DNA of 64,000 bases from Chloroflexota bacterium (GCA_013112685.1 JABFGC010000002.1:186001-250000), one strand, 5' to 3'; counted from the first letter of the stretch, positions 43,623-56,000 are shown. Notes: a model not told the origin generated them from the letters alone. Translations and numbers: made by a program.

Positions 43623-43658
43623 CCCTCCCGCAGGCGCGACCTGCGGGAGGGGAATTGA
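43623..43658 (-). terminator. Terminator of the pentaheme cytochrome gene
   Basis: A 12-bp stem (CCCTCCCGCAGG with its complement, 5-base loop) 17 bases after the minus-strand stop; on that strand it ends in TTTTTG. Also serves the convergent membrane protein gene. Confidence 0.8.
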
Positions 43659-43667
43659 GGGTGGAAC

Positions 43668-46600
43668 TTACTTCTTCTTGGTCTTGGCGGATACCACCTC
43701 CGAGTAGGCTGAGACGCCGTCTGCATTGTAGGCTTGCACGCGGAACCAGTAGGTTGTATTCCCAGATAAGCCGGTGACGTTGTAGGAAGTGGCGTTGGCG
43801 GGCAACTGAATCACGGTCCAGGTCTGGAAGTTATCGGTGCTAACTTCGATGGTGTAACCGGTTTCGTTGGTGGCGTTGTCTCTCCACGAGAGGGCAACCG
43901 TTGTGCGGGTGATTTTGCCCACCTTGAGTCGAGATGGCGCCTGCGGAATCTCCCCGGGTGTGACAACCGTGATCTCGTTCGACGTGCCGGAGTTGCCGTC
44001 GCCGTTGAAGGCATAGACGCGGTACATGTAAGTCGTTTTCGGCTGGACGGTGGCGTCGCTGAATGTTGCCACGTCTGTCGCGGTCTGACTCAGTCCGCCC
44101 CACGTTGCGCCCATATCGTCACTGCGCTGGATGATGAACCCGTCTTCATTGTTGGCGTTGTCCGTCCAGGCGAGATCCACCCGGTTCGACAATACGGTTG
44201 TCGCCTGCAGGTCGCTCGGAGCGGCGGGCGGCAGGTTTGGCACAGTGATTTGTGCAACGTTGGAGGGAAGCGGATCGCCGGCGGCATTATAGGCGAACAC
44301 CTGATACCAGTAAGTGACGCCTCCCTGCGAAGTGGTGTCGGTGTAGCCGAGCGCCGCTGGATTCGGAACGTCGAAGACGTCGAGCCAGGTGATTCCTCCG
44401 TCCGTGCTGCGTTCGACGCGGTAACCGCTCAGGACGCCGGTCGCCGCTGTCCATGTCAGGTCAACCGAGGTTCCGGTATTGACCGCCGCGCTCAGGTTGC
44501 TCGGCGCGCCGGGCGCTCCGGCGCCGCACATCTGCACGGGACCCGTTGATATTCCATCCCGATGTGCCGGAGGCGTTATAGGCTTCCACCACGTAGTTGT
44601 AGCACAAGCCTGGAAGGACCGTCGTATCCGTCCAGTTCACGCCGCCAAACAGCGTATCACTCGGGAAGCGCCCCACTTCTGTGAATCCGTCCGGGGGGTT
44701 GGGCGGCACGGGCTGGCGAAAAACGATCCAGCCGTCTTCATTATCGCTGCCGTCATACCAGGACATGGCGATGGAGTTCGGTGTACTGCTCACGAATTGC
44801 AGGTTCTCAGCCGGCAGCGGGAGATCCCATGCGGTCTTCGCGCACACGACCTCTGAATCGAGGCTGTAGCCCGCGCCGTTGTACGCCTGCACTTTGTAGC
44901 AGTAGCTCTTATTGACGTTCAGGGCAGTGTTGATCAGGCTGGTATTGGGCGGCGTTACGACAGCCAGTTTATCCCAGGAGGCGGTTCCTCCTGCCCCATA
45001 TTTGATCCACAGCAGGTAGCCTTTTGCACCCGCAACCGCATCCCAGGCGATTTGCTGGGTGTACGGTTCGTTAAGACCCGTATCCGGGTTGGTGACCAAT
45101 AAAATTTGTAACCCGGTCGGCGAAGGAGGCGCGACTACATTTGTGCCTGCCACGGCCATGGAATATGGCGCGCCCTTGCCGGTTGTGTACCAGGCGGCGT
45201 AGGCGATTCCGCCCCAGTTATCGTTCAGCGTGTCGCCCGGTTCGAACCAGCCATCCGCCTTCATCTGCTGGACGACTTCATCCAGACCAAACTCATCACT
45301 CAGGTAATTGGGATCGAGCGGGTAGTTCGGACTCCACACCCGCCGCGGACCTTCCGGCCGGACAGTTGAAGCATCGTTGGCGCGCAGGTGTTCCATGAAT
45401 TCGCGGGTGTGCGATTGGAACAAAATCTCAGCCTGTACGGAAAGCACAGCCGTTTCAGGTGCGCTGAACGAATAGGTGACCAGATCGTAGTTGCGGCCGT
45501 CTGCATAGCGGGTGGATTGACCCGTCGTCGTGTTGTATTCCTCGAACGGGACGAAGCTGGCCGGATCATAGTTCCAGAACTTGACGCCGGACACGCGGTA
45601 ATCGGAATAGGTGAACCCATAAGGCGGGATGCGGTTATCGAACAGGATGTGGTCGTTAAGCACGCTCAGGGAAGGATCGCACCGATCCAAATCGCCGTCG
45701 TTGTTATTGTCCTGGCACATGCCCGTCACCCGCTCGTAAACCATGACTTCGTTGGCGGCGGCGTCAATGAACGGATCGAGCGCCCGGGTGAACGGTATAT
45801 GCGTGGAACCGCGGTCGGTGTAAAGCGTTGCAGTGGCGTCATCGTAATAGCCGGATTCGTAGACAATCGCGTCCGCTTCATCCTTGACGAGGAGGTTGAT
45901 CCACATACGCCGGCCGTCCGGGTAGCCGGAGGGCAGGCGGTGACCGGTGTTGTTGATGACCTTGACCTGCACTTCCCATTTCATCGTGGTCGCGTTCCAC
46001 GTTGGTCCGCTGACAATCTGCACGTCCGCGCCGTCCTGCAGGGAGATCTCGGTGTTGCGCTGGTTGCGGTCCCACATCGGGTTGCGATTGGAGAGCATTC
46101 CGGGGAAGATGCGCGTATCGTTGCCCGTGCCAACCCAGACACCTCCTGCGCCTTCTCCGCCGCCGACCACTTCAAAGTCCACTTCGGGATAGAGTTCCTT
46201 CATCATCATGGGCAGGTCGCGGTTGGCGCCAGCCAGTTTGTGGACGGCTGTGTTGGTGCGCGGTTTGGAATAGGGCCAGCCGCCGGGTTCGCCATAGGGA
46301 TCGGCATTGTAACTGCCGGCCACGTCATCGTTGTATTCGTGCGAAAGCCGCGGCATGTGGCATTCCTGGCAGGTCTTCGCATCGGCTCCTGAACTGAAAG
46401 CGCTGAACTTCCATTCGGTATAGGTGCGCTGTTCGGGCATGCCATGGTTCAGGATCGGGACAGTCAGATCGTGACAGGTGCCGCAGAACTCGGAGGTTTG
46501 GATGAACCCCTGGGCGGGCGGCATGTTGGGATACATGACCGTGGAATGTTCCGGCGAGACCGATTGCGCGTTGTAGTTCGGCGTGCCGTTCGGGTTGAGC

Positions 46601-47524
46601 GGCGGTCCAATCGGTATATCCAACTGGATCAGATATTCACCGCCGGGACCCGTCGCGGGCTGACCGCCGACATCGTTGCCGAACGGATCAATCCAGCCGG
46701 GCGGGTAGATGCCGTACGTCTGACCCGTGTAAGTGCCGAACTGCGGGAGGTCGCTCCAGTAAATATCGGCTGTGCCGGGGTAGCGTCCGATGTACGTCAT
46801 GCCTTCCGCAATTTGCAGGGTGGTATCCCCATAGGGATTCCCCTGGGCGATGGTTGGGTCTCCAACCTGGTCCACGTAGGGGCTTCCGCTGTGGGGCCAG
46901 TCGTCAATGCCAGCCATCATGTTCCAGACGGCGTCCATCGAGTCTAGGTTGCCGCGTTGAAACTCGACTCCACCCATGGTGCGGTGACACATCTCGCAGG
47001 GCACGCCTTCATCGTCGGTGGAGAGCAGGATCGAGTGCAGCATCGAACTTCCGTCCGCCGCCCCGTTCAGGGTCGGGTCGAAGCGCCCGGAATACCATCC
47101 GTTCGGGCTGTGACAGCGGAAGCACATGTTGCCTGCGCCGTCCTGTCCGGTCAGCGTTCCGAATCTGGCTGTTGACAATGATCTGGTTGGCGCGGAAGAC
47201 GGGATCGCGGGCGGCGCTTGCCATCGCCGTGCCGGACCAGTTGCCGAAGTGCGCCACCTGCTGGTCAACCTGACCGCCGTGGCACGCCGCGCAGGTCACG
47301 ATGAACCCGAAAACGTTGTAAGGCGCGGGGAAGGTGATGTTCGCCAGTTCCTGCTGCTGCGTGCCGGGATTGGGAACCGTGCCGCGCACGCCGATGCGGG
47401 TATGAATATCGGCGAGCACGACGGTTGCCGTAAGCAGGGTGATCAACACGACCAACGCAATGACAGCCAGTCTTTTGGGGCGTTTCGGTATTTTCGCCGC
47501 AAGTGAATTCAGTTTTGCGTTCAT
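43668..47524 (-). CDS. Secreted pentaheme c-type cytochrome with FnIII repeats, two frameshifts
   Basis: About 1285 aa. An N-terminal membrane anchor/signal (LAVIALVVLITLLTATVVLADI) precedes five CxxCH sites: CAACH, CFRCH, CEMCH, CGTCH and CQECH. The context NWSGTAMASAARDPVF...CFRCHSP is shared by the multiheme family with AARDP motif. A calcium-loop-like DNNNDGDLD follows, then about four FnIII domains to the end (VDLAWTDNANNEDGFIIQR...). Frames change near 47160 (CGGACAGGACGG) and 44525 (GC-rich). Likely exported to the cell surface as an electron carrier/docking protein. Second of the cytochrome pair. Confidence 0.82.
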
Positions 47525-47534
47525 GACCGCCTCC

Positions 47535-48113
47535 TTATTGGATCTCGAGCCAGCGGCTCAGGTCCAAAAACAGACTGCCCGAGAAGGTGGAATCGAAACT
47601 CAGGGAGCCTTTTCCTTCGCTCCAGCGGCCCAGCGCCGGGGACACAGGCACGGTAGCCAGCGCGCTCCAGGGCTGGTTCGATTCCATCGGGTTGAAGGTC
47701 AGTTGGGCTTTGAGATGCCCTTTCAGAACATCCGGGCTGTGACGCACTTTCAGCGATTCCGCCGGGGCATCCTTTTTGGATATGGACCAGTTGCCCTGGA
47801 TGTACCAGAACCCGGCATCCTGGGCGGGCAGGTCTCTGTAGGGCCAGAAGGCATCCATCGTGAGGATGAACTTCCCTTCGGGGACCTGGTTGACGTCCTT
47901 GGCTTTGGCTTTCGCCTCGATGACAATGCCCCTGTGCAGGATGCCCTCCTCTGTCTCGATCACTTCACCGGGGTTGATCACTTCCGCCTTGCTCAATTCC
48001 CAAACGACCTGTTCCTGGAAGGCGAGGGGATTTTTTGCCTGCGCCGGGTTCGATAACAGCAGAGCCATAAGCGCCAGGACGGCAATCAACAGGATCATCT
48101 TTTTTGATCTCAT
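47535..48113 (-). CDS. Secreted protein of unknown function between the cytochromes
   Basis: 192 aa with a clear signal peptide (MILLIAVLALMALLLSNPAQA). The mature part is beta-rich and contains no CxxCH, no cysteines: VWELSKAEVINPGEVIETEEGILHRGIVIEAKAKAKDVNQVPEGKFILTMDAFWPY. 11 bases from the pentaheme gene. Possibly a periplasmic partner (inference). Confidence 0.7.
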   Translation of the reverse strand: MRSKKMILLIAVLALMALLLSNPAQAKNPLAFQEQVVWELSKAEVINPGEVIETEEGILHRGIVIEAKAKAKDVNQVPEGKFILTMDAFWPYRDLPAQDAGFWYIQGNWSISKKDAPAESLKVRHSPDVLKGHLKAQLTFNPMESNQPWSALATVPVSPALGRWSEGKGSLSFDSTFSGSLFLDLSRWLEIQ

Positions 48114-48245
48114 TGCATTCTCCTTTCATGTGTGATACGGAGCAAAATTCGATGAAAAACCGTGTCTACTCAAAACGCACCTCCTCAACGGGAAATCTCC
48201 CAATTGGATGGGCGGGAGGAATCGTCCTCCTGCCCATCGAAATTC

Positions 48246-51169
48246 TTATTTGGTCTTGGCAGAAACTACATTGGAGTAACCGGATTCGCCGTTGACCAGG
48301 CTGTATGCCTGCACGCGGTATAGATACGTCTTGCGGCGCGCCAGGCCCGTGTTGGTGAATGTCGTGAAGTTCTGTCCAACCGTGCCGACCCTCACCCACG
48401 TCTTTCCGCCGTCGTCGCTGCGCTCGATGTAGAAACCATCCTCTTCACTGCCGGAGTTGTCCTTCCAGGCAAGCGTAACGGACGTTTGTCCGATCGTTTT
48501 CACCACCAGTTTGGTGGGCGCGGCGGGAGGCGCGGCGAACGTGACGGCTGAAGCGGTGTTCGTCGGCGCTGAAACGCTCGCATCGTTGAACGCGAACACG
48601 CGATAGTAGTAGGTTGTCGCAGGCGCCAGTCCGGTGTCGTTGAAAGCGGTGACGTCAGCCGCAACGTTGAAGACTGTGCGACCGACCGTGAAGTTCTCAT
48701 CCTTGGCGCGTTCGATGCGGAAGCCGGTCTCGTCGAGCGAGTTGTCCGTCCACGCCAGATTGATGCCGCTGCTGCTGACCGCGGTTGCGGCGAGATCGCC
48801 CGGCGGGACGATTGCCGCCGCCTGGGTGGTCCCCTCAGCCCAGATGCTGTAGATCGAAATGCCGGAGGCGTTGTATGCGGCAACGCGATAGAAGTAGGTT
48901 GTCTCCGGGTCAAGGTTCACGTCGGTCCATTCCACATCGCCCAGATTCGTGCCGTTCGGGGTGGGGATATCCGCCATCTGGATGTACGGACCTTCCAGTG
49001 CCGGGGCGCGTTCGACGATGAACCCGGTTTCGTTGTTGGCTTGATCGTAGAAGACCAGGGTCATGGTGTCGCTGCCGACGCTGGCAATACGGGCGGAGAC
49101 AGGGGTAAGCGGCCAGGGGATGAAGTTATCCACCCAGATGCGCGCATTTGCGACCTCGGTCACCGCCTCTGGGTTGTTGTGGAAGCCCATGCTGTTCTCT
49201 GCCTGGGTGTAGTATTCCCAGCGCATGGCGGCTCGTTGGTAGGTGAGGACGTTCGCATTGCGCGCCGTCCCGGCTGGCTGTGCGCTGATAAACTTCAGCG
49301 CGTTCACCAGCGCCACCTGCGCCCGTTCCTGGATGACGAAGAAGTTATCCTGCTGGCTTTTGATCCTCTGAGTGGACTGGGCGATGCTGTCGGTGGTGTG
49401 GCATTTTGCGCAGGGATTCTGCGGCGCGATCTCGATGGGAACGCCGGTCAACGTCTCGCCTGCAAATCCTTCCATCAGCTTGAGCGGGGAGGTGAACCAA
49501 TGGCTGGTGTAACGCTTCCCGTCCGAACCGGTGAGGCGGGTGCTGTGACAGTCGGTGCAGGTGGCTCCGGCGTTGTACATCGGGCTGTTGAAGAACTCCT
49601 CCGCTTCGGGGTGTTGCACCTTGACCAGGGGCGCGTTGATTACGAAGCGTTCGCCGTAGGGATAGAAACCGCGCGCGTTGCTCTCCGTTGACTGCCACGG
49701 TACGATGGGTCCGCCGTGAGTCCAATCCTGCAAGTAGCCGAAGAAGTTTCGATACTGGTTTTCAAGGTCGGCTGGCTTCGCCCACGGGAAGTAATCCTGG
49801 TCCAGTTTGGTGTTGGCGCTGTAGCCGCCCACGTATTCGCTGTGGCACTGCGCGCAGACCGCGATGATCTGATCCTGCCGTGAGGCTTCCTCGAATGTGA
49901 GGATCTGACTGCCGGTCGGCGAGTAGGGGTTGATGCCGCGCTCGGCAATCGCCGCGATCAACGCCTTGCGCACGATGCGCAGTTTGCCGGAATGGGGATC
50001 GTGGCATTGGTTGCACAACTCGCCTGATTCAATCGAGGGCCAGTTAGCGCCGCCGCCGGTGAAGTGTGTTTCACCCTGCGGGTCGTTGAAGTAGTAATCC
50101 AGCCCGTCGAACGCCAGCGCTTCCATCGCGGAGTAGATCCAGTTCCGGGCAACCGTGGCGACGTTCCCGTCGGCCGCGGCGGGCGGGCTGAATCCGGTCA
50201 TGCCGTTGATGTCGGCACCTGCTTCGGGGTAACTGGCAATCGTCTGGAATGTGACATCGCCGACATCGTTGCCGTATTTATCGAGAACGTCCACCGTGAC
50301 CGGCGCGGGCAGGGTCACTAGGGTCTTCACCTGGTATTTTTGCTGATACGCGCCGCCCGAAAGATTGACGCCATCGGTGTACGTCCATAGTTTGGTGCCC
50401 ATCGGGATCACGATGGTGTTGACGATTTCCATCCACTCTCCCGTGGCATCGTTCAGATAGGAGGTCCCGTCGTAGATGGTGTGGTCCTTGTATTTGACGG
50501 TGTATTCCTTCGCCGGGATGTCCACCACCGCGCCGCTTGGCAGGGTGACGGTCGTCTTCTCAGCCGGGATGCTGTGGACGACTCCGTTTTTATCCATATA
50601 TTCAAAGCCCTTCATGAATGCGGCGCGTGTGCCGTGACATTCCATGCACGCTTCCGAGCCCGGACGAATGGTCTCCTGGTGCTCGATCTGGTTGACCGCC
50701 ATCGGACGGTCTTCGTACGTCTCCAGCACGAAGGGATGACCGTCAATCAGCATATTCCAGTATGGCAGGTCGGAGGTCTTGGACCAGTTCTTGGGAGCCG
50801 GGTGCACAGGACCGCCGGCGTCGCTTCCCCCGTAAAACGTCTTGCCGCCGGATACGATCTCGAAGGTGTCGTATTGATTCACGTGACATCCCATGCAGAT
50901 TTCCTGGTCGAAGTGTACGCGCGGATACAACGCCGGGTCGGTTGGCGCCCCCTCATGCCGGCGCTTCCTTCGTGACACGTCTCGCAGCCGAGGGGCAGTG
51001 AAAGATGCTTGCCGGAGAACATGCGCCCCGCCTCGTCCGCGTGGCAGGATGCGCATCCCCCCGTCTGTGCGGTTGCCACCGTGGGAGACTGGGCGGATAT
51101 CAGCACGGTCAGAGCGACGGCTCCGATCAATGCCAATATCAGAATGAACAATCTTTTTTTCTGAAACAT
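48246..51169 (-). CDS. Octaheme cytochrome c with NrfA/ONR-like core and three FnIII domains, frameshifted
   Basis: About 974 aa from ATG 51169 (AGGAGAG site). Signal-anchor (LFILILALIGAVALTVLISAQS). Eight CxxCH sites at about 39, 62, 92, 175, 386, 439, 538 and 587. The last four and their surroundings match NrfA: CNQCHDPHSGKLRIVRKALI, CAQCHSEYVGGY (retaining Tyr), DWTHGG...KVQHPEAEEF (retaining His), CTDCHS...YTSHWFTSPLK, ENSMGFHNNPEAV. Heme 4 is CMECH, where NrfA and octaheme nitrite reductase use CxxCK. 211 residues between hemes 4 and 5 is a large insert. The frame breaks in a G5 run near 50960. Three FnIII domains end the chain. Confidence 0.82.
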
Positions 51170-51243
51170 ATAGCACTCTCCTGCTTGCTTTGTGATGCGT
51201 GTGGTCTGCAGCGAATCTCCAGACCATGAGAGATTTGCCTGGT

Positions 51244-52107
51244 TCACAAGATGGATTTGGGAAAGCCTCCTTTCTTTGCGGTTGTGTTCACGCCTTGCAG
51301 CGCTCCGGCGCAAAACGAACAGCCTTCTGAACGCCAGCGAAGTTCTGCGCCGCTCGGCTCGAATTGACGGGCGGTCATCCTGCGCAGTTCCTGTATCTCA
51401 GGGAGGTTGCTGCACCCCAGCGCGTTCGTCCTGCAAAGGGTCGCCAGGAGATGCTGCCCATCTTTTCCAACATTCTGTAGGAGTTCCTCGATCTTTTCAG
51501 CCTCGCGCGGAATCTGCTGGGGTTCCGGTCTCTGGTAATAGCGCCTGTACCAGTGCGGCAGGGCGTTCGATAACAGCCAGTCCGGGCAGTGGGTTGCCAC
51601 GGCTTCGAGCGCGTTCCCCATGGCCTCCACGACGGTCTCAGCCCGGCTTAACAGGCACAACGCGGTAATAATTTGATCCGCATCCGCCCGGCTTTTCCCC
51701 GGATCGAGGGCGAATTTCCTCAACCGGTCAACGATTTCCTGAAACGCCTCTTTCACGGACGGGTCAGCCAGCGCTTGCTGACGGAATTTGCACAACGTCC
51801 AGGGTTCGAAACCGGGAAAATCCAAAGGCAGGTGCAGCGCGTATTTCAGGTCGAGCCGGTTGCGCGTCGCGCCCACCATCTGGTGATCGGTAAGGTCTTC
51901 CCAATACTGCAAAACGGAAGCCAGGGAATAGAGCGGGAGGGTCTTCGCAAGCATGGTGTCCTGGGGCAACGGCGCGGGCAATTCAAAACCGTTCAATGCG
52001 GCTTCGATTTCCCTGCCAATCTTCAGGTGCGGGTGGTCTCTTCCGAAAGCCGTTTCTGCGGCGTGGGCGGTATCGGCGGGCAGTGGCGGAAAACGCATGG
52101 ATGACAT
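51244..52107 (-). CDS. Transposase-head protein (IS1182-type N-terminal half without DDE domain)
   Basis: About 287 aa from MSSMRFPP. Residues 40-230 match the N-terminal half of IS1182 transposases: PLYSLASVLQYWEDLTDHQMVGATRNRLDLKYALHLPLDFPGFEPWTLCKFRQQALAD, DADQIITALCLLSRAETVVEAMGNALEAVATHCPDWL, GKDGQHLLATLC. The catalytic half is missing, and the C-terminus is short (CSFCAGALQG). No IS ends are seen. It lies in order between the sensor/regulator pair and the octaheme gene, so a domesticated regulatory role is possible; equally it may be decaying. Confidence 0.7.
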   Translation of the reverse strand: MSSMRFPPLPADTAHAAETAFGRDHPHLKIGREIEAALNGFELPAPLPQDTMLAKTLPLYSLASVLQYWEDLTDHQMVGATRNRLDLKYALHLPLDFPGFEPWTLCKFRQQALADPSVKEAFQEIVDRLRKFALDPGKSRADADQIITALCLLSRAETVVEAMGNALEAVATHCPDWLLSNALPHWYRRYYQRPEPQQIPREAEKIEELLQNVGKDGQHLLATLCRTNALGCSNLPEIQELRRMTARQFEPSGAELRWRSEGCSFCAGALQGVNTTAKKGGFPKSIL

Positions 52108-52355
52108 GAATGAACTTCGTCTTTTCAGTGGATCGGAGGATATGAAAACACAGCCATCCATTCCGAAAGACAGGCATGGATTAACGCAACCTTAATATAG
52201 GAAATTCAAGGCTGGTTTGTAAGCGTAGAAATTATGGGATTTTTAAGAAGCGAAACGGGGAGAAATTACGCGCGGTCTCTGGCGGCGAAACCGCGTAGGA
52301 ATCACGTGGATAGGCGGCGGGTGGACAGGTGGAAAACCCCCGTGCCAGCGGCGCG

Positions 52356-53000
52356 TCACATCTTCAGCAAGCCGTGCTCTTCGGCGTACTCCATCAATTC
52401 CACCCGGCTGTGCAGGCTGAGTTTATCCATGATGTTGGCGCGATGTCCCTCCACCGTGCGCGGACTGATGTTCAAGGCTTTCGCAATCTGGTTGTTGGTG
52501 TAGCCGCGCGCAATGAGGCGCAGGACTTCCACCTCGCGGTGGGTGAGGGTCTCATCGCCCGGACGCCCGGCAGGCTGGGAGGGAACCAGGTCCCTGAGCA
52601 GGGCGCGCGTCATGGCGGGATGGATGTAGATATCTCCCCGGCAAACCGTGCGGATGGCGGCGATCAAATCCGATTCCGCGGCGCGTTTGATGACGTACCC
52701 CGATGCCCCGGCGCGGATGGCTTTCCGCAACAGGCTTTCATCCTCATGGACGGTCAGCATCAAGACGTACATGGCGGGGAAGCGTTCCTTCAGCCGCTGC
52801 AGGGTCTCGATGCCGCCGTTGTTGGGCATGTTGACGTCCAGCAGGACGAGATCGGGACGCAGTTCCACCGCCAGTTGAAACGCCTGGACTCCATCCCCCG
52901 CCTCGCCGACCACCTCGAAATCAGGCTCGGCATTCAGCAAATTCCGCAAGCCCGCGCGGACAATCCCGTGATCATCTGCGAGCAGGATTCGGATCGGCAT
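52356..53000 (-). CDS. NarL/FixJ-family response regulator
   Basis: 214 aa. Receiver: ILLADDHGIVRAGL, phospho-Asp in LVLLDVNMPNNGG, and MLTVHEDESLLRKAIRAGASGYVIKRA. LuxR-type HTH: LTHREVEVLRLIARGYTNNQIAKALNISPRTVEGHRANIMDKL. Overlaps the kinase gene by 29 bases. Transcribes target genes after phosphorylation by its neighbour, probably including the cytochrome genes downstream (inference). Confidence 0.93.
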   Translation of the reverse strand: MPIRILLADDHGIVRAGLRNLLNAEPDFEVVGEAGDGVQAFQLAVELRPDLVLLDVNMPNNGGIETLQRLKERFPAMYVLMLTVHEDESLLRKAIRAGASGYVIKRAAESDLIAAIRTVCRGDIYIHPAMTRALLRDLVPSQPAGRPGDETLTHREVEVLRLIARGYTNNQIAKALNISPRTVEGHRANIMDKLSLHSRVELMEYAEEHGLLKM

Positions 53001-56000
53001 ACGGCACCTCCGCTACAATAATCGTTCCTTTTCCGGGAACGCTTTCCACCGTCAATTTGCCGCCCAGCATCTCGGCGCGCTCCTCCATCCCCAGCAAGCC
53101 CAGGTGTCCGCCTATTTTCGCCTTTTCCAGGTCGAACCCTTTCCCATCGTCTTCGATGAGGACGAGCGCCGTATCGCCGCGGCGTTCCAGCACCACATCG
53201 GCGCGCTGTGCGGAGGCGTGACGAACCACGTTGGTCAGGGCTTCCTGCGTGATCCGATACAGGGTCGTTTCCACTTCCTGCGGCAGGCGGTCGTCCTCGC
53301 CGATGCCCGCCGCCTTGAACCTGATTTGCAGGGACGAATTCTGGGTGAACGACTTGATCAACTGCTCCAGGGCGGGCACCAGCCCCGGGTGGTCGAGGCT
53401 GGCAGGTCTCAGGTTAATGGCGAGGCGGTGCAGGTCTTCCAGCACGCCGTCCGTCATGGTTTTGAGTTCGGAGGCGCGGGCGCGGATCTTCGGCAGTTGG
53501 CTGGCTTCCTTCTCGATGGCTCCCAAGCCGAGGATCAGGGACGTGAGGTTCTGCGCGGCGTGATCGTGCAGTTCACGGGCGACGAAACGGCGCTCCGATT
53601 CCTGGATGTCCACCAGGCGCCTCGAAAGGGACTGCAAGCGTTCGCGTCCCGCCCGCACCTGCTCGAACAACCAGGCATTTTGGATGGCGACCGCCGCCTG
53701 CCCCACGAGCGCCTCCGCCCATTGCGCGTGTTCCGCGGTGAAGTAATTCGGTTCGGCTTTGCTCAGCCCGACGACGCCGATGATCTTCCCTTCGATCAGG
53801 ATGGGCGCAAAGATGCAGTTGCGAATCGGCTCGGTGCCGGGAAACACCTCCCAGCCCGGTTCTGAGGCGGTATCGGGAATGAGCAGGCTCTTTCGCGTTG
53901 CGATCAACTTTTGGTAGAAGGGATTGTTCGCTCCATCCACCTTGAAGGAAAGAATCTGATTCGGATCGGTCCACCGCTCGTACCCTTCCACCGCCCGAAC
54001 GGACAGGAGCGACTCGCCCTCCAAAAGGATCACGCTGGCTGTATCGGACTGGACGAGGGCGCGGACGTGCTTGAGGAGCGTGCGAAGGACGATGTCCAGA
54101 TCCAGCGTTTGGGCGAGCGCCTGCGCCGAGGCGCGCAGGGTCTCCGCCAGTTGACGCTGCTTGTGTTCGTTTTCGCTCAGGACTTGTAATTCCAGGTTGC
54201 GTTGTTCCAGTTCCGCCTCCGCCTGCTTGCGGTCGGTAATGTCGTGGAAGAGTTCCAGTTTGGATATACCGCCGTCCGAGTTGAGCATGGGCGTATCGAA
54301 CAGGTCGTATGTTTTTTGGGTCTTGTGGGAATGCCATTCCCAGCGGATGGATTTCCCGCTGAACACTTCCTCGTTCTTGCACCACGGGCAGGCTTCCGCC
54401 CGTTCGTGGAAATAGGAATAACACTTGCGCCCCTCCACCAAACCGAACTCCCTCTCGATTACGGGGTTGACGTACTCGATATCGTGCTGCCGGTTGACGA
54501 TGTAAATGCCGTCCGGCATCGTATCCATGATGTTGCGAAGTTTGGCGCGTTCCAGTTCCAAAGCCTGCTCGGTGCGTTTATGCTCGGTGATCTCGTTCGA
54601 CAGGACGCGGTTTGCATCTGCCAACTCCTTTGTCCGTTCCTGGACGCGCAACTCCAATTCGTCGTGCGCCTTGCGCAGCGCCTGCTCCATCTGCTTGCGC
54701 TCTGTGGTTTCAAACAACGAGAAGACCAAGCCTTCCACTTCGCCCGCTTCATCCTTGACCGGGGCGAGGGTCCAATCCCAATAGGTGACGCCGCGTTCGG
54801 GCTGGTCGGGGAACTCGAACGGCTTGTCGTGAAATTCGACCGGCTCGCCGGTATCGCGCACGCGGGCAAAGATCGCCTCGTTTTCCTCCTGCGGGTAGAG
54901 GGCAAAATGATTCCTGCCGATCATCTCCTCGGGCTGATAGCCGCATGTATCGGCGTAAGCCTGGTTGACGCGCACGAAATTGAAGCCGCAGTCGAGATAG
55001 ACGAGGTGCGACCGCTTCGCTCCGTTCATGACGGTTTGCAGGATGTCCCGTTCGCGCCCCAGCCTTCGCTGCGCCTCGATGAGTTCCTGCTCCGCGCGTT
55101 TGCGTTCGGTAATGTCCATGAACAATACGGCAAACTGACCCGGCGTGGGGCAATACGCATACACTTCGTAATGACGGTCAAGGATTACGGAATGGCGGTC
55201 GAAGTGCGCAGGCTCGCCGCTGAGGGCGACCCGTCCGTATGTTTCGATCCAAAACGCTTCGACGCCCGGCAGGATTTCTTTCACGGTTTTGCCTATCACA
55301 GCCTCCCTGTGCAGACCGGTCAGCCGCTCGAAGGATGGGTTGATTTCGAGGAAGCGGTAGTCGCAGGGCGCGCCAGCCTCGTCGCAGATGATCTCGTGCA
55401 GGGCGAAGCCTTCCGTCATGCTGTTGAACAGGGTGCGGTATTTTTCCTCCGACTCGCGCAGGGCGCTTTCAGCCTGCTTGCGTTTCGTGATGTCGTGGAT
55501 CGTCGTCAGGATGTGATTCTCCCCGCCGATGCTCACCCAATCCAGGTCGAGCGACAAAACGAGCCGGGTGTTGGCTTTCGTGGTGCGGAGCACCTCGAAT
55601 CCCTGCACCGACCCGCACGCCTGCAATTCCGCCGCAACCTGCGCACGCGAATCCGGGTCTGCAACCCCCAGTTCCACGCTGGTCTTTCCGAGCACCTCGT
55701 CCCGCTTGCACTCGAACAGCGATAGGAAGGCGTCGTTGACGCCCACGATCGCGCCTTCCGGCATCCTGGTCAGCGCGAGGGCAAAGGGAGATTTGTCGAA
55801 GACGGTGGAATATCTCTGCTGGCTTTCGCGCAACTCCGCCGTGCGCTGGGATACACGTTGTTCGAGGGTCGCGTTCAGTTCCTCGGATGGCGCGCTCCGC
55901 CCGCTTGCGCTCGGTGACGTCGCTGATCGCGAGCCGGACGCGCTCCGCCTGACTCTGCGCCGCCTCCAGCCGCGCCTCGAATTGCGTCCCGTCCTTTTTG

